Assembly (NCBI GenBank): GCA_022361195.1
Contig: JAKSBJ010000244.1
Span: forward strand, 1-64,000
Origin: Flavobacteriales bacterium
Lineage (GTDB): Bacteria > Bacteroidota > Bacteroidia > Flavobacteriales_D > Crocinitomicaceae
Length of the DNA: 64,000 nucleotides
Reading direction: 5' to 3'
Shown here: in pieces, positions 52,992 to 62,326 of the stretch
Position numbering within the stretch: position 1 is the stretch's first letter
Layout: each line of letters opens with the position of its first letter
Made by a program: the position numbers and the translations under genes
Notes under the pieces: generated by a model
What the model was told of the DNA's origin: nothing
Database searches by the model: none
The model's input: the letters and a program-made list of their open reading frames with translations, nothing else

Positions 52992-55334
52992 TTATCTTTT
53001 CTTCTTTCTTTTATAGTAGCGGAAGAATAACAGACCAGCGACCAAGGTAAAAAAAAAGCTTCCACCTCCTATGTAGTAAATTCGTGTCCAGTATCTTTTA
53101 TTCTCCTCATCAATCAAATATTGCGCATAAGCCTTACTCTTATTTCCCGGTCCGGGACTCTCCTTTATCCAATTACTTTGTATGGCCCTACTGGAGTCGG
53201 GGTGGACAAGGCTATAACTGAAAGCCGAATCTATTGATTCTTCAACACTAAAATGATATGTCAGCGAGTCCACAATAAAACCATCCTTATCATATAGTTT
53301 GAGGTGCTCACTTTCTCTTGATAAACCAAAGGAAAAATCACCAATAACCTGAACGGTGTCTATATTGTATTTTACACTATAGTCTGCCAAATTCTCTGAC
53401 AAAATTAAATAAGCTCCAGCCTCCAATTTTACTCCTTCAGCTATAGTAAATCGCTTTTGATATGATTTTTGTGTGAAGCCCCAGCCACTCAAATCAATTG
53501 ACTTTGATGAGTTATTATACAGTTCAACCCAATCTTGTGAAGTATCACTCTCAGTTTGACAAATCATCAACTCATTAAAGATGATACTATCCGTAAACAC
53601 ACTTCGTTTTTTAGGTTCAAACATTGGTTCTAAAACCACATCTTCTTCTAAATTAAACGTAATGCTCATCTCTTTCTCCGAACGACCTTTCCAACCTACA
53701 AAATCATAATCATGTTTAGGTTTAACCGTTGCCGTAACTGGAACACCATCAAAATAAACACCTTTAAAATCACGGTTTATTTTGAGGCTATTAAATTGCA
53801 TTGCTGCCACATCTTTTCCAGGATAGACAATGCTTACATAAGAAGTATCCTGCAATTCAAACTTTGTCATAATGTGTTTACGAATCCAATAAGGACGAAC
53901 ACTTGCAAAATGCCGCATAATTTGAACATGATGTTCCCAGTTTTTATATGATGTTCCCCATCTTTTAACATGGAACTTCATTTCTTCCTTCACCACATCC
54001 TGCATTTTATTTAACAAGGTAACTGCAGTATCGGGATGGTAAACTGTATTTAACTGGTCAGCAAAAGTATTGATGTATTGTTGCTCTACCTTTTTGTTTT
54101 CCAGTAGCTTTCTAATAATAAAGGTTGACCAAGGCGGATCTGGCCAGGCTTCATTGTTAACAGATGTAAATTTTTGAAGTGTATTTCTTTTATATCCTTT
54201 TGGTGTATTGTTCCCCAACCCTAAGTCCAAGTCATACAATACCCATCGCCATTTTGAAGAATCAGTTCGTTCTCTCCAATACCGGATATTCCCTCCAGCA
54301 TCACGATTATCTGAATAAACCTCGGCAATGTTATAACGAATGTAGTCCTCTACATCCATAAATACTCTTAACTCTTCAACCGTTTCATCTTGCGTCATGT
54401 CTCTATTCCGCAAAAAAGCCAGAAGCTTTTTGTAATTCTTTGATGTACCATGACGCGCAACACCATTGTGGCGTAAAATATCCACATTTTCTTTATCAAC
54501 TCCGTAGTTTGATTTGAGGTAATGCTCACTGATTTTTTCTCGCAAGTTTTGAATTCCCCAGTACTGTCCGTTAATGTATACAACAACTGGTCGATAAGCC
54601 TGAATGGCAACTCCCGTTGGTTTTGCCAATTGTGTCATGAAGGCATCTCTGAAGTGCGTTCGCTTAAAATCACCACCCGAATTACGAATTACAAATGATT
54701 TATACTTTTTAATATCTCGTTCGGGAAAAATAGGATATTCAATTCGACTTTTTCCATACTTACTTCGTGCAAAAATGGCTATTGATTTTTGAGGTAACCA
54801 ACGACTGAATCCACCAAAAATGTTGATTCCCACTTCTTGATTAAAACAAGAATCACCATTTGGTAAATACATCTCGATATTAGCCCGGTACTCCCAATCT
54901 TTCCAAAAATTAGCTCCTAAATAAGGTTCAACCGTATCGGCACAACAACCTTTAACATAAATTCCACGATCAAAATCAAATAAATTATCGGGATGAGTTG
55001 CTAATGAAACAATTGGTAAACTGTATGATCTGTCACAAAAGTAAGACTGAGTTTGTACCTGACTTCGACGGCCATTTAAATATGCAACCGCTCTAATTAC
55101 ACTTACATCTTTAACCTCAATAGGTCCACGGTACATTTTTGCTCCTGATGAAGGGGAGGAGCCATCTGTTGTGTAATAAATACGCGCTCCATCGGCACTT
55201 TGCAATTTTACACTCACTCCTCCTTCATAAATTCCACCAATGGGACTAAAGCTTAATTCTACCGCTTCTTGTCCCCAAATTGAAAAAGAAAACAGCAGGA
55301 AAAGGAATAAAATATATGATTGCTTGTGGTGCAC
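52992..55334 (-). CDS. Membrane-anchored CotH kinase-like protein
   Basis: A 780-residue protein. Order: signal peptide 1-21 (ending SIWGQ); chitobiase-type domain about 25-100 (RIYYTTDGSSPSSGAKMYRGP); CotH domain about 105-480, with RWVLYDLDLGLGNN; a beta domain like the InlB B-repeat about 490-555 (YDFVGWKGRSEKEM); lamin-tail domain about 565-690 (SIIFNELM, WVELYNNS, SIDLSGWGF); and a C-terminal TM about 748-768 with a basic tail KKKR. This fixes it in a membrane with the enzyme outside the cytoplasm. It shares most domains with 17917-20430 but in a different order and without a T9SS tail. Function not known in this group. Confidence 0.88.
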   Translation of the reverse strand: MHHKQSYILFLFLLFSFSIWGQEAVELSFSPIGGIYEGGVSVKLQSADGARIYYTTDGSSPSSGAKMYRGPIEVKDVSVIRAVAYLNGRRSQVQTQSYFCDRSYSLPIVSLATHPDNLFDFDRGIYVKGCCADTVEPYLGANFWKDWEYRANIEMYLPNGDSCFNQEVGINIFGGFSRWLPQKSIAIFARSKYGKSRIEYPIFPERDIKKYKSFVIRNSGGDFKRTHFRDAFMTQLAKPTGVAIQAYRPVVVYINGQYWGIQNLREKISEHYLKSNYGVDKENVDILRHNGVARHGTSKNYKKLLAFLRNRDMTQDETVEELRVFMDVEDYIRYNIAEVYSDNRDAGGNIRYWRERTDSSKWRWVLYDLDLGLGNNTPKGYKRNTLQKFTSVNNEAWPDPPWSTFIIRKLLENKKVEQQYINTFADQLNTVYHPDTAVTLLNKMQDVVKEEMKFHVKRWGTSYKNWEHHVQIMRHFASVRPYWIRKHIMTKFELQDTSYVSIVYPGKDVAAMQFNSLKINRDFKGVYFDGVPVTATVKPKHDYDFVGWKGRSEKEMSITFNLEEDVVLEPMFEPKKRSVFTDSIIFNELMICQTESDTSQDWVELYNNSSKSIDLSGWGFTQKSYQKRFTIAEGVKLEAGAYLILSENLADYSVKYNIDTVQVIGDFSFGLSRESEHLKLYDKDGFIVDSLTYHFSVEESIDSAFSYSLVHPDSSRAIQSNWIKESPGPGNKSKAYAQYLIDEENKRYWTRIYYIGGGSFFFTLVAGLLFFRYYKRKKKR

Positions 55335-55456
55335 TGACCAAATTTAAACATTCATTTGGATTGCCTTATGTGAGATTTAAAAGTTTTATTTTTCGTTTAA
55401 ACAACTTGATTATTTGCATTAATTAATTCACTAGCTTTAATCAATATTGCTGTTAT

Positions 55457-55699
55457 ATGAATCAAGAACTCTTGGGTATAGCTTTGACTGAATGGATTGG
55501 ATACATTGCATCTGCAGTGGTTTTAATCTCTTTTTTGATGAAGAAAATACGATCATTACGAATTGTTAACAGTATTGGTTGTACACTCTTTGTTTTTTAT
55601 GGGTTTGCACTCAACATTTCTTGGCCATTGGTCATAACCAACCTTGTAATTATCCTCATCAATTTCTATTATTTGTTCATTAAAAAGCAAAGCAATTAG
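55457..55699 (+). CDS. YgjV-like small membrane protein
   Basis: An 80-residue membrane protein with three TM segments about 10-27, 34-51 and 55-74 (WIGYIASAVVLISFLM; NSIGCTLFVFYGFAL; WPLVITNLVIILINFYYLF). It resembles the small YgjV family of inner-membrane proteins; related entries are sometimes given enzyme names that do not fit. No function known. It has a short upstream spacer and is followed by the CapA-like gene after 56 bases. Confidence 0.75.
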   Translation: MNQELLGIALTEWIGYIASAVVLISFLMKKIRSLRIVNSIGCTLFVFYGFALNISWPLVITNLVIILINFYYLFIKKQSN

Positions 55700-55755
55700 A
55701 TAGAAAAGAACAATTTGGCTCGCATTTCGTATGCCTTAGTATCAAAACAGGCTTT

Positions 55756-56904
55756 ATGCGACTTTTAACTTCTATTTTTCTTTTAGCGCTTTCTTTGAAT
55801 TTATGGAGCCAGTCAACCATTGACTCATCTAAAATTAAGGACGAAATAACCTTTTTGTTTTTGGGAGATATCATGGGGCATGGACCTCAAATTACCTCTG
55901 CTTTAAACAAAGAAAGTGGTGAATACGATTATTCTTCCTGCTTTAAATACATTACCGAAGAATTATCAGATGCCGATTATACCTTAGGAAATTTAGAAGT
56001 TACTTTAGCCGGTCCTCCTTTTAAAGGGTATCCACAATTTAGTTCACCCGATAATTTGGCACTTTCTTGTAAAAATGCTGGTGTAGATATTTTAGTAACC
56101 TCCAATAACCACAGTTGTGATAGGGGAGGAGATGGTATTATTAGAACAGTTAATACTTTAGACACCCTCGACATTATGCATACCGGAACCTTTTTAGATT
56201 CTGTAGACAGAAGAGAAGATCATCCACTAATTATTGACGATGGTTGTTTTAGAATAGCCATTCTAAACTACACTTACGGTACCAATGGTTTACCTTATCC
56301 CGAACCTACTATTGTCAACATGTTGGATAAGGATTTGATAAAAAAAGACATGGAAATTGCCAAATCTAAAAAGGTCGATAAAATTATTGTGGTAACTCAT
56401 TGGGGAAGTGAATACAAACTACAACCGACTCAAGAACAAGTGGATTGGGGGGAATATATTTTTGAACAGGGAGCAGATATGATTATTGGTGGACATCCGC
56501 ATGTTATTGAAAAAATGGTGTGGACTAAAGGCAATGAAGACCTTTCGGAAAATGAGAAGTTGATTGTTTATTCTTTGGGGAACTTCGTTTCCAATCAACG
56601 TAAACGTTATACCGATGGAGGAACCTTGTTTAAAGTAACCTTAAAACGTGAAGGAGATAAAATCTTCATTAAAAACGCTGGTTACCTTCTAACCTGGGTT
56701 TATACTCCTATTGAAGATGGAGTGAAAAAATACTATATCCTACCTGCTTCTAAATACGAAGAAAATGAAGACTTTTTTGATACTAAAGAAAGTTACGATA
56801 AAATGATGTTATTCCTGAACGATTCCAGGGAGCTTTACGGAAATGAGAATTTAAATGTTCCGGAGATAAAGTATCAAAATAAAAAATGGGTTTTAACTGA
56901 ATAA
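55756..56904 (+). CDS. CapA family phosphoesterase-like protein
   Basis: A 382-residue secreted protein (signal peptide about 1-18) of the CapA/PGA_cap metallophosphoesterase family. Metal-site motifs: FLGDIMGHG, LGNLEVTLAG, SNNHSCDRGGDG, VTHWGSEY and IGGHPHVIE followed by YSLGNF. In Bacillus CapA helps build poly-gamma-glutamate; most bacterial copies have no such cluster and unknown role, as here. Its stop overlaps a hairpin that ends the convergent gene. Confidence 0.9.
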   Translation: MRLLTSIFLLALSLNLWSQSTIDSSKIKDEITFLFLGDIMGHGPQITSALNKESGEYDYSSCFKYITEELSDADYTLGNLEVTLAGPPFKGYPQFSSPDNLALSCKNAGVDILVTSNNHSCDRGGDGIIRTVNTLDTLDIMHTGTFLDSVDRREDHPLIIDDGCFRIAILNYTYGTNGLPYPEPTIVNMLDKDLIKKDMEIAKSKKVDKIIVVTHWGSEYKLQPTQEQVDWGEYIFEQGADMIIGGHPHVIEKMVWTKGNEDLSENEKLIVYSLGNFVSNQRKRYTDGGTLFKVTLKREGDKIFIKNAGYLLTWVYTPIEDGVKKYYILPASKYEENEDFFDTKESYDKMMLFLNDSRELYGNENLNVPEIKYQNKKWVLTE

Positions 56905-56913
56905 AACCCATTT
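56884..56913 (-). terminator. Terminator of the sigma/anti-sigma operon
   Basis: Perfect 11-base stem AAATGGGTTTT/AAAACCCATTT with an 8-base loop. On the minus strand it is followed by T residues. It overlaps the last codons and stop of the CapA-like gene, which is read in the opposite direction. Confidence 0.8.
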
Positions 56914-56946
56914 GCGCATTATACCCTATAAGAACAAAAACACAGC

Positions 56947-57939
56947 CTATTCAACATAGACAGTGCCTTGCATTACAAGCTCTTTTCCATTGTTACGTTT
57001 TGCAACAATTACATAAGTATAGGTACCATCTTCAACTCTTTCGCCAAAGCGATTAGTACCATCCCATTTAAAATCTTTATCTGTACTGGTGAATACTGTT
57101 TCTCCATTTCTATCAACAACCTGAATAACAAATGTTTTAATGTCCTTTGTTTTAACAAACCAATAGTCGTTTAAACCATCATTTCCTGGCGTAAACACAT
57201 CAATTTCGTTATCGATGCATTCTTCATCACTTATGTATTCCGTATCAGTACTTTCAGTTGCATAATCAACAGAACTCATTTCAGCATCATTCTCTTCGTG
57301 ACTATCCACTTCCACAACCTCTACCGCGGCTGAATTTTCTTCTTGTGAATTATTAACTTGAGTGTTATTTGTTTCCTCAGTCGTTTCAGATCCTTCAGCC
57401 ACAATATTATTTTGTGAGTTGATAGGATTTTCCTGACTTCCTTCAGCTATTCGTTCAAAAATGAAAATCTCATCATTTTGATCTTCCGCATCAAAGAGTA
57501 TTTCCTCAACAATACCCTGAGGTACTGTAAGTTCTGGAATATGATTTTCCTGAATAGCATCATTGATGTTTACTCTATTATTTTCAATAGCCGAATCACC
57601 TGGATCCTGTACATGAATGCTATTTATAACTTCATTCTCTGTTTGTGGTTGATTTTCCTCAACCATTTCAACTGTATTATCCTGTGCAATTTCTGGTTTT
57701 TGTTGTTCGTCATTGTCCATTAAATAAAAACCAGTAGCACCAGCCACAATAACACCTCCAGAGATAATTGCAACTTTAGCAAAAGTAGATAAGCCAGCTT
57801 TTGCAGCAGCGGCTGTAGTAGCAGTTGTTTGGGCCCCAATTCCTTTTGCAATGTTTGCCCATGCATCCGGACTAACATTACTCTCGAAACCTTCAAACTT
57901 TTGTTTGAACAACTCTTCTATATTAATATTATCTTTCAC
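56947..57939 (-). CDS. Transmembrane anti-sigma-like protein with CHU_C-like C-terminal domain
   Basis: A 330-residue protein. N-terminal 45 residues are cytoplasmic and helical (EELFKQKFEGFESNVSPDAWANI), TM about 50-74 (KVAIISGGVIVAGATGFYLM), then about 160 Glu/Asn/Thr-rich residues of low complexity. About residues 240-330 form a gliding-motility-associated C-terminal-like domain: DVFTPGNDGLNDYW, VDRNGETVF, WDGTNRFGERVEDGTYTYVI. The first 11 bases overlap the ECF sigma gene. Such a gene pair usually codes for a sigma and its anti-sigma; the sorting-domain end is unusual on it. The likely role is to sense something in the periplasm or at the T9SS; this is inference. Confidence 0.82.
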   Translation of the reverse strand: MKDNINIEELFKQKFEGFESNVSPDAWANIAKGIGAQTTATTAAAAKAGLSTFAKVAIISGGVIVAGATGFYLMDNDEQQKPEIAQDNTVEMVEENQPQTENEVINSIHVQDPGDSAIENNRVNINDAIQENHIPELTVPQGIVEEILFDAEDQNDEIFIFERIAEGSQENPINSQNNIVAEGSETTEETNNTQVNNSQEENSAAVEVVEVDSHEENDAEMSSVDYATESTDTEYISDEECIDNEIDVFTPGNDGLNDYWFVKTKDIKTFVIQVVDRNGETVFTSTDKDFKWDGTNRFGERVEDGTYTYVIVAKRNNGKELVMQGTVYVE

Positions 57940-58477
57940 TTCTTTCTACAATTTTCCTGTCTATCAACATTTTTCGCAATAACTTTTTGGCTCGGGAATA
58001 TTGTGATTTGGAAGTACTTTCTGTTACTCCCAGTCGTTCGGCAATTTCTTTGTGCGAATAACCTTCAATCGCAAATAAGTTAAACACTATTCTGTATCCT
58101 TCAGGAATGGTATGAATCAATTTTAAAAGATCTTCAGCATTGATTGACTCAATAATAAAATCCTTTTGTTCTAACATAAATCCTACCGTATCCACATCCA
58201 CATCATTCATGTGTTTTTTGTTTTTACGATACTGATCTAATGCTGTGTTTACCATGATCCGGCGCACCCAACCTTCCAACGAACCTTTATTTTCAAAATC
58301 AGGGAGTTTTTTAAATACTTTGATGAAACCATCTTGTAAAACATCTTGTGCTTCGTCATGATTATTAATATAACGTAAGCACACCCCCATCATCTTCTTT
58401 GCAAATAAGTCATAGAACTTTCTCTGAGCAATTGCGTTGCCAGCTACACATTCTTTAATTAGCTGCTCATCCGTCAT
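57929..58477 (-). CDS. RNA polymerase sigma factor, ECF type
   Basis: A 182-residue ECF sigma factor. Region 2 is at about 20-85 (FYDLFAKKMMGVCLRYINNHDEAQDVLQDGFIKVF), region 4 at about 120-175, with helix-turn-helix AIEGYSHKEIAERLGVTESTSKSQYSRAKKLL. It directs RNA polymerase to a specific promoter set, probably held by the overlapping membrane protein. The overlap (11 bases) suggests translational coupling. Target genes are unknown. Confidence 0.95.
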   Translation of the reverse strand: MTDEQLIKECVAGNAIAQRKFYDLFAKKMMGVCLRYINNHDEAQDVLQDGFIKVFKKLPDFENKGSLEGWVRRIMVNTALDQYRKNKKHMNDVDVDTVGFMLEQKDFIIESINAEDLLKLIHTIPEGYRIVFNLFAIEGYSHKEIAERLGVTESTSKSQYSRAKKLLRKMLIDRKIVERSER

Positions 58478-58616
58478 AATTACTCCTTCATTTTACAAGA
58501 CTTGGTCTATTGTTAAAAAGTTGCATCAATCGGCAAATAATGTAATAATTCCTATATTTAGCCACCCCAAAGTTTTAGATTTTTTTCTAAAGAACTACTA
58601 GTTAACTACTTATTGC

Positions 58617-59861
58617 ATGCCTAAATTTTTTGCTTTGTTTTTGTGCCTCCTGTCACTGTCTTATCATGCACAGGCAAAGCATTCTAAAGTAAAGCCGGGT
58701 TATTGGCATGGCGAGTTTATACTCAATGCCAACCAAACTCTTCCTTTCACTTTTGAAATTGAAAAAGAAAAACAGCTTTCACGCCTTTATATAATCAACG
58801 CAGATGAACGAATAGAATTGCGTGACATTAGCAGTAAAGGTGATTCGCTTTTTATTTCTTTTTCCGCTTTTGCATCTGAATTTAAGGCCAAGATTATTGA
58901 CAAAAAACACATTCAGGGTGAATGGTATAATTATGCCAAAAAGAATAATTATAAAATTCCTTTTACCTCTGAACGAAAAAATGTTTCCCGATTCCAAAAA
59001 ACCACCACACCATCTTTTGATGTTAATGGAAAGTGGGAAGTAACCTTTGGATATTTATCAGATGATCCTTATAAATCAATTGGAATTTTCGGTCCTATGA
59101 CCAATCGCAATTTATCTACTGACGATGAAAATACCATTAAAGGTACCTTCTTAACTGAAACCGGCGATTATCGTTTTTTAGAAGGGGTTTCGTCTGCAGA
59201 CAGTCTTTATTTGTCCACTTTTGATGGATCCCATGCTTTCTTATTTACAGCTAAATATGAAAATGATACCCTATGGGGTGATTTTTACTCAGGGACTCAT
59301 TATCATGACCAGTGGTTTGCGGTAAAAAACCACAATTTTCAATTAACCAATCCCGATTCATTGACATATGTCGTAAACGATTCGGCCCTGACCTTTTCAT
59401 TACCTGATTTAAATAATCAAGTTTACAATTACCCAAATAAGAATACCATGGGTAAAGTAACCCTCATTCAAATTATGGGAACCTGGTGTCCTAATTGTTT
59501 GGACGAAAGCACTTACTTAAAAGATCTCCACGAAAAATTTAAGGACGATTTAAACATTATTGCAATCACCTTTGAAACTCAAAAAACACAAGACGAAAAA
59601 ATTAAAAAGGTAAAACGTTTCAAAGAGCATTTAGGACTAGAATATACTTTTTTAATGGGCGGTGATGCTTGTAAGAAATGTGCCAAAGATATGTTCCCAA
59701 TGGTGAATAATATCATCTCTTTTCCAACCTTAATATTTGTGGATAAGAAAGGAATGATCCGTAAAATACACACCGGATTCAATGGTCCTGGAACAGGAGG
59801 CTATTACACCGAATTTATGATAGAAACTGATAAGTACGTTGAGGCACTTATTAAGGAATAA
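58617..59861 (+). CDS. TlpA-like thioredoxin-fold secreted protein
   Basis: A 414-residue protein with a signal peptide about 1-20 (ending YHAQA). Residues about 20-260 are a beta-rich domain without a family I recognise. Residues about 270-410 are a TlpA-type thioredoxin domain with the active site GTWCPNC (Cys291 and Cys294) and a second pair CKKC near 351. The C-terminus PTLIFVDKKG is typical. It would act as a disulfide reductase in the periplasm. Its promoter region is divergent from the ECF sigma gene. Confidence 0.88.
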   Translation: MPKFFALFLCLLSLSYHAQAKHSKVKPGYWHGEFILNANQTLPFTFEIEKEKQLSRLYIINADERIELRDISSKGDSLFISFSAFASEFKAKIIDKKHIQGEWYNYAKKNNYKIPFTSERKNVSRFQKTTTPSFDVNGKWEVTFGYLSDDPYKSIGIFGPMTNRNLSTDDENTIKGTFLTETGDYRFLEGVSSADSLYLSTFDGSHAFLFTAKYENDTLWGDFYSGTHYHDQWFAVKNHNFQLTNPDSLTYVVNDSALTFSLPDLNNQVYNYPNKNTMGKVTLIQIMGTWCPNCLDESTYLKDLHEKFKDDLNIIAITFETQKTQDEKIKKVKRFKEHLGLEYTFLMGGDACKKCAKDMFPMVNNIISFPTLIFVDKKGMIRKIHTGFNGPGTGGYYTEFMIETDKYVEALIKE

Positions 59862-59869
59862 GCTATTTC

Positions 59870-60298
59870 TTAGCCACAAGGAATCTTATTGACTCTTCTT
59901 TCATGCCTTCCTCCCTCAAATTCTGTATTCATAAAGATATCAACCATCTCAATGGCTAATTCTTTTGAAATGAATCGAGCTGGTAAAGCAATAATATTCG
60001 CATCATTATGCTCACGAGATAAAGATGCTATTTCTGAACACCAGCATAGTGCAGAACGCACTCCCTGATGTTTATTAACCGTCATGTTAATACCATTTCC
60101 ACTTCCACAAATGACAATTCCTAACCCTCCATTTTGTTCAACGTGGTTTGCGACAGGATGTCCAAAATCAGGATAGTCAATTGACTCTTCTGAATAACAT
60201 CCATAATCTTCTACTTCAAACCCTTTTTCATTCAGGTATTTAATCAATTCGTTTTTTAGTTGATAACCAGCGTGATCGCAGCCAATAGGAATAATCAT
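59870..60298 (-). CDS. rpiB: Ribose 5-phosphate isomerase B
   Basis: A 142-residue enzyme of the pentose phosphate pathway (ribulose 5-phosphate to ribose 5-phosphate). Motifs: GCDHAGYQLK at the N-terminus, DYPDFGHPVA, and CGSGNGINMTVNK with the active-site Cys, and GGRHERRVNKI near the end. The -7-like box TAATTTTG lies 25 bases upstream (60323-60330, minus). Confidence 0.95.
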   Translation of the reverse strand: MIIPIGCDHAGYQLKNELIKYLNEKGFEVEDYGCYSEESIDYPDFGHPVANHVEQNGGLGIVICGSGNGINMTVNKHQGVRSALCWCSEIASLSREHNDANIIALPARFISKELAIEMVDIFMNTEFEGGRHERRVNKIPCG

Positions 60299-60766
60299 AG
60301 TGTTTAATCAATAGTATAACCACAAAATTAAAGTTTATTCACGCATCCCCTAAAACTCATTGTTCATAATTATTAACATCTTTTTGCAGGTTATATTTAA
60401 AACCATCATAAACAAGCTTTTGAAGATATCTCACTCATCAACAATGTTTCTTTACATTATGTTAATATGAGTTAATAATTCCATAACGAAAAGTGAATAG
60501 AATATTTGGTTTTTAAATTTTAATTTCCTGATTGAACTTTTAAAGAGAAGACCAAATAATTTAGCATCTTTTTTCCCGGGCATTTATACACAGAAAATGT
60601 TCTGTCCACAAACAAATCTTTTCAACAAAAAAAAGAATCGTTAAATTGTTAAAAAGATTCCTAAAACTCAATATTTAAGGGTTTTAGAAGTTAATTAGTT
60701 GTTAGTAGGATATTAAAAAAAAACGTAAATTAGATTTCCAAATTTTTTCTAAGCGGTTATTAACAA
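60299..60766. other. AT-rich spacer of 468 bases
   Basis: Divergent spacer between rpiB and the MORN-repeat gene. No ORF, RNA cloverleaf, tandem repeat or clear hairpin was found. A -7 box for rpiB (TAATTTTG, minus strand) is at 60323-60330. On the plus strand only weak promoter-like matches are seen before 60767. Composition is more AT-rich than the neighbouring genes. Confidence 0.45.
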
Positions 60767-62326
60767 ATGAACAGCCCTAATAATAATATATCATTCTCCT
60801 TTCTTTCAAAAAAAAATATTGTTGTTTATATAATTCTGTTGGTTTGGAATTTTTCGGGATGGACGCAAAAAATTGATCCGGATGGCTATAATGTTTTTTA
60901 CTATGATAATGGAGAAATTGCTAGTGAAGGATATTTTAAAAAAGGAAAACCTGAAGGTATTTGGAAATCGTATCACCCGGGCAAAATTTTAAAATCTGTC
61001 GGAAATAAAAAAAATGGGCTCTCAGATAGCTTGTGGACTTTTTATGATGAAAAAGGAAGAAAGAAGTGGGAATATGATTATTGGAACGACAAAAAAAATG
61101 GTTGCGCCACTTTATATGATTCGGTTGGCAATGTTATAGAAGAGCGTTTTTATGAAGACAATATACTGCAGGATGAAGTTGTTGCTTTTTATTCGACTGG
61201 AGAGCTGAGAAAAAAAATCAGTTATGAAGATGGAAAAGAAGTAGGAGTAGCTCACGAATTTTCAAAAGAGGGTAGGGTAATTACTGAAGAGGTATATGAC
61301 AATGGCTTTTTAAAAAATAAGGAAGAATATAACCGCTACGATAAGGATGGTAGAAAGACAGGAATTTGGAGAGAGTACTTTCCGGATGGTAGTATTAAGT
61401 CGGAAGGTGTTTATAAGGAAGGTGAAAAAAATGGCGTTTTTAAAGAGTACAACAAAAAAGGAAAATTAGTTGACATCAAAAAAATGAAAGATGACACAAC
61501 TTCTATGAATCCTGAGGATATTGTGTTGATTAAGCTTTATAAAGAGTATTATCGCGATGGAAAAGTGAAATTAATAGGTGGTTATTCCAACGGAATGAAG
61601 TCAGGAATTTTCAGAGAATATTCTCAAGCTGGTGAGCTGATCAATGGATATTTGTACGAAAAAGATACCATGGTAGCTGAAGGAATTGTGAGATTTGATG
61701 GTAACTATGAAGGAGAGTGGAAACACTATTACAAAAGTGGAGAGTTAAAGGCTAGTGGAATTTATGAGGATGGTGTTAAAAGCGGTAAGTGGACTTATTA
61801 TTACAAAAATGGTAAAAAGGAGCAGGAAGGAAAGTTTAAGGAAAATCAGCTTTACGGAGAGTGGATATGGTATTATGCCAGCGGACAAAGAAGGAGAACT
61901 GAGTATTATAACCGAAAAGAGAAATTAGAAGGAACTGTGACCGAGTGGGATTCTTTAGGTAATGAAATTAGCCGTGGAGATTATTACAATGGATTGAGAG
62001 AAGGATCCTGGTTTTACCATGTTGGAGATTATAAAGAAGTAGGAGAGTACACCATAGGTCTTCAAAATGGAAATTGGAGGTACTTTTACAAAAGTGGAAA
62101 GTTAGCCTTTAGTGGTAATTTTAATGAAGGAGAGCCTAAAGGAAAACATATTTACTATCATGAAAATGGTATCAAAAAGCAAGTGGGTAAATACCTGGGA
62201 GGTGAAAAAAATGGCGTTTGGAGAACGTACAATCAAAGGGGAGAAGAAATAGAGACAATTCATTACAAAAGAGGTGAAATATTCAAGATTAACGGCTTTA
62301 GAGTAGAGCCTTTCGAAGACGAATAA
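60767..62326 (+). CDS. Secreted MORN/YwqK-repeat protein
   Basis: A 519-residue secreted protein. A signal peptide, about 15-34, follows a polar head (IVVYIILLVWNFSGWTQ). The rest is made of some 18-20 MORN/YwqK-type beta-hairpin repeats of about 23 residues, with the pattern YYxxGxxxxxGxxxxGxxxGxW (for example SYEDGKEVG, GEWKHYYKSGELKASGIYEDG). Proteins of this type are often called YwqK antitoxin-like, but that name rests on repeats alone. The last A of its TAA stop is the first base of the next ATG, so it is coupled to the PAS sensor. Confidence 0.87.
   Translation: MNSPNNNISFSFLSKKNIVVYIILLVWNFSGWTQKIDPDGYNVFYYDNGEIASEGYFKKGKPEGIWKSYHPGKILKSVGNKKNGLSDSLWTFYDEKGRKKWEYDYWNDKKNGCATLYDSVGNVIEERFYEDNILQDEVVAFYSTGELRKKISYEDGKEVGVAHEFSKEGRVITEEVYDNGFLKNKEEYNRYDKDGRKTGIWREYFPDGSIKSEGVYKEGEKNGVFKEYNKKGKLVDIKKMKDDTTSMNPEDIVLIKLYKEYYRDGKVKLIGGYSNGMKSGIFREYSQAGELINGYLYEKDTMVAEGIVRFDGNYEGEWKHYYKSGELKASGIYEDGVKSGKWTYYYKNGKKEQEGKFKENQLYGEWIWYYASGQRRRTEYYNRKEKLEGTVTEWDSLGNEISRGDYYNGLREGSWFYHVGDYKEVGEYTIGLQNGNWRYFYKSGKLAFSGNFNEGEPKGKHIYYHENGIKKQVGKYLGGEKNGVWRTYNQRGEEIETIHYKRGEIFKINGFRVEPFEDE

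Noticed and set aside
60767-62326. Toxin-antitoxin system
   Set aside because: The YwqK-type name rests on MORN-like repeats; no toxin gene is adjacent and the protein has a signal peptide.
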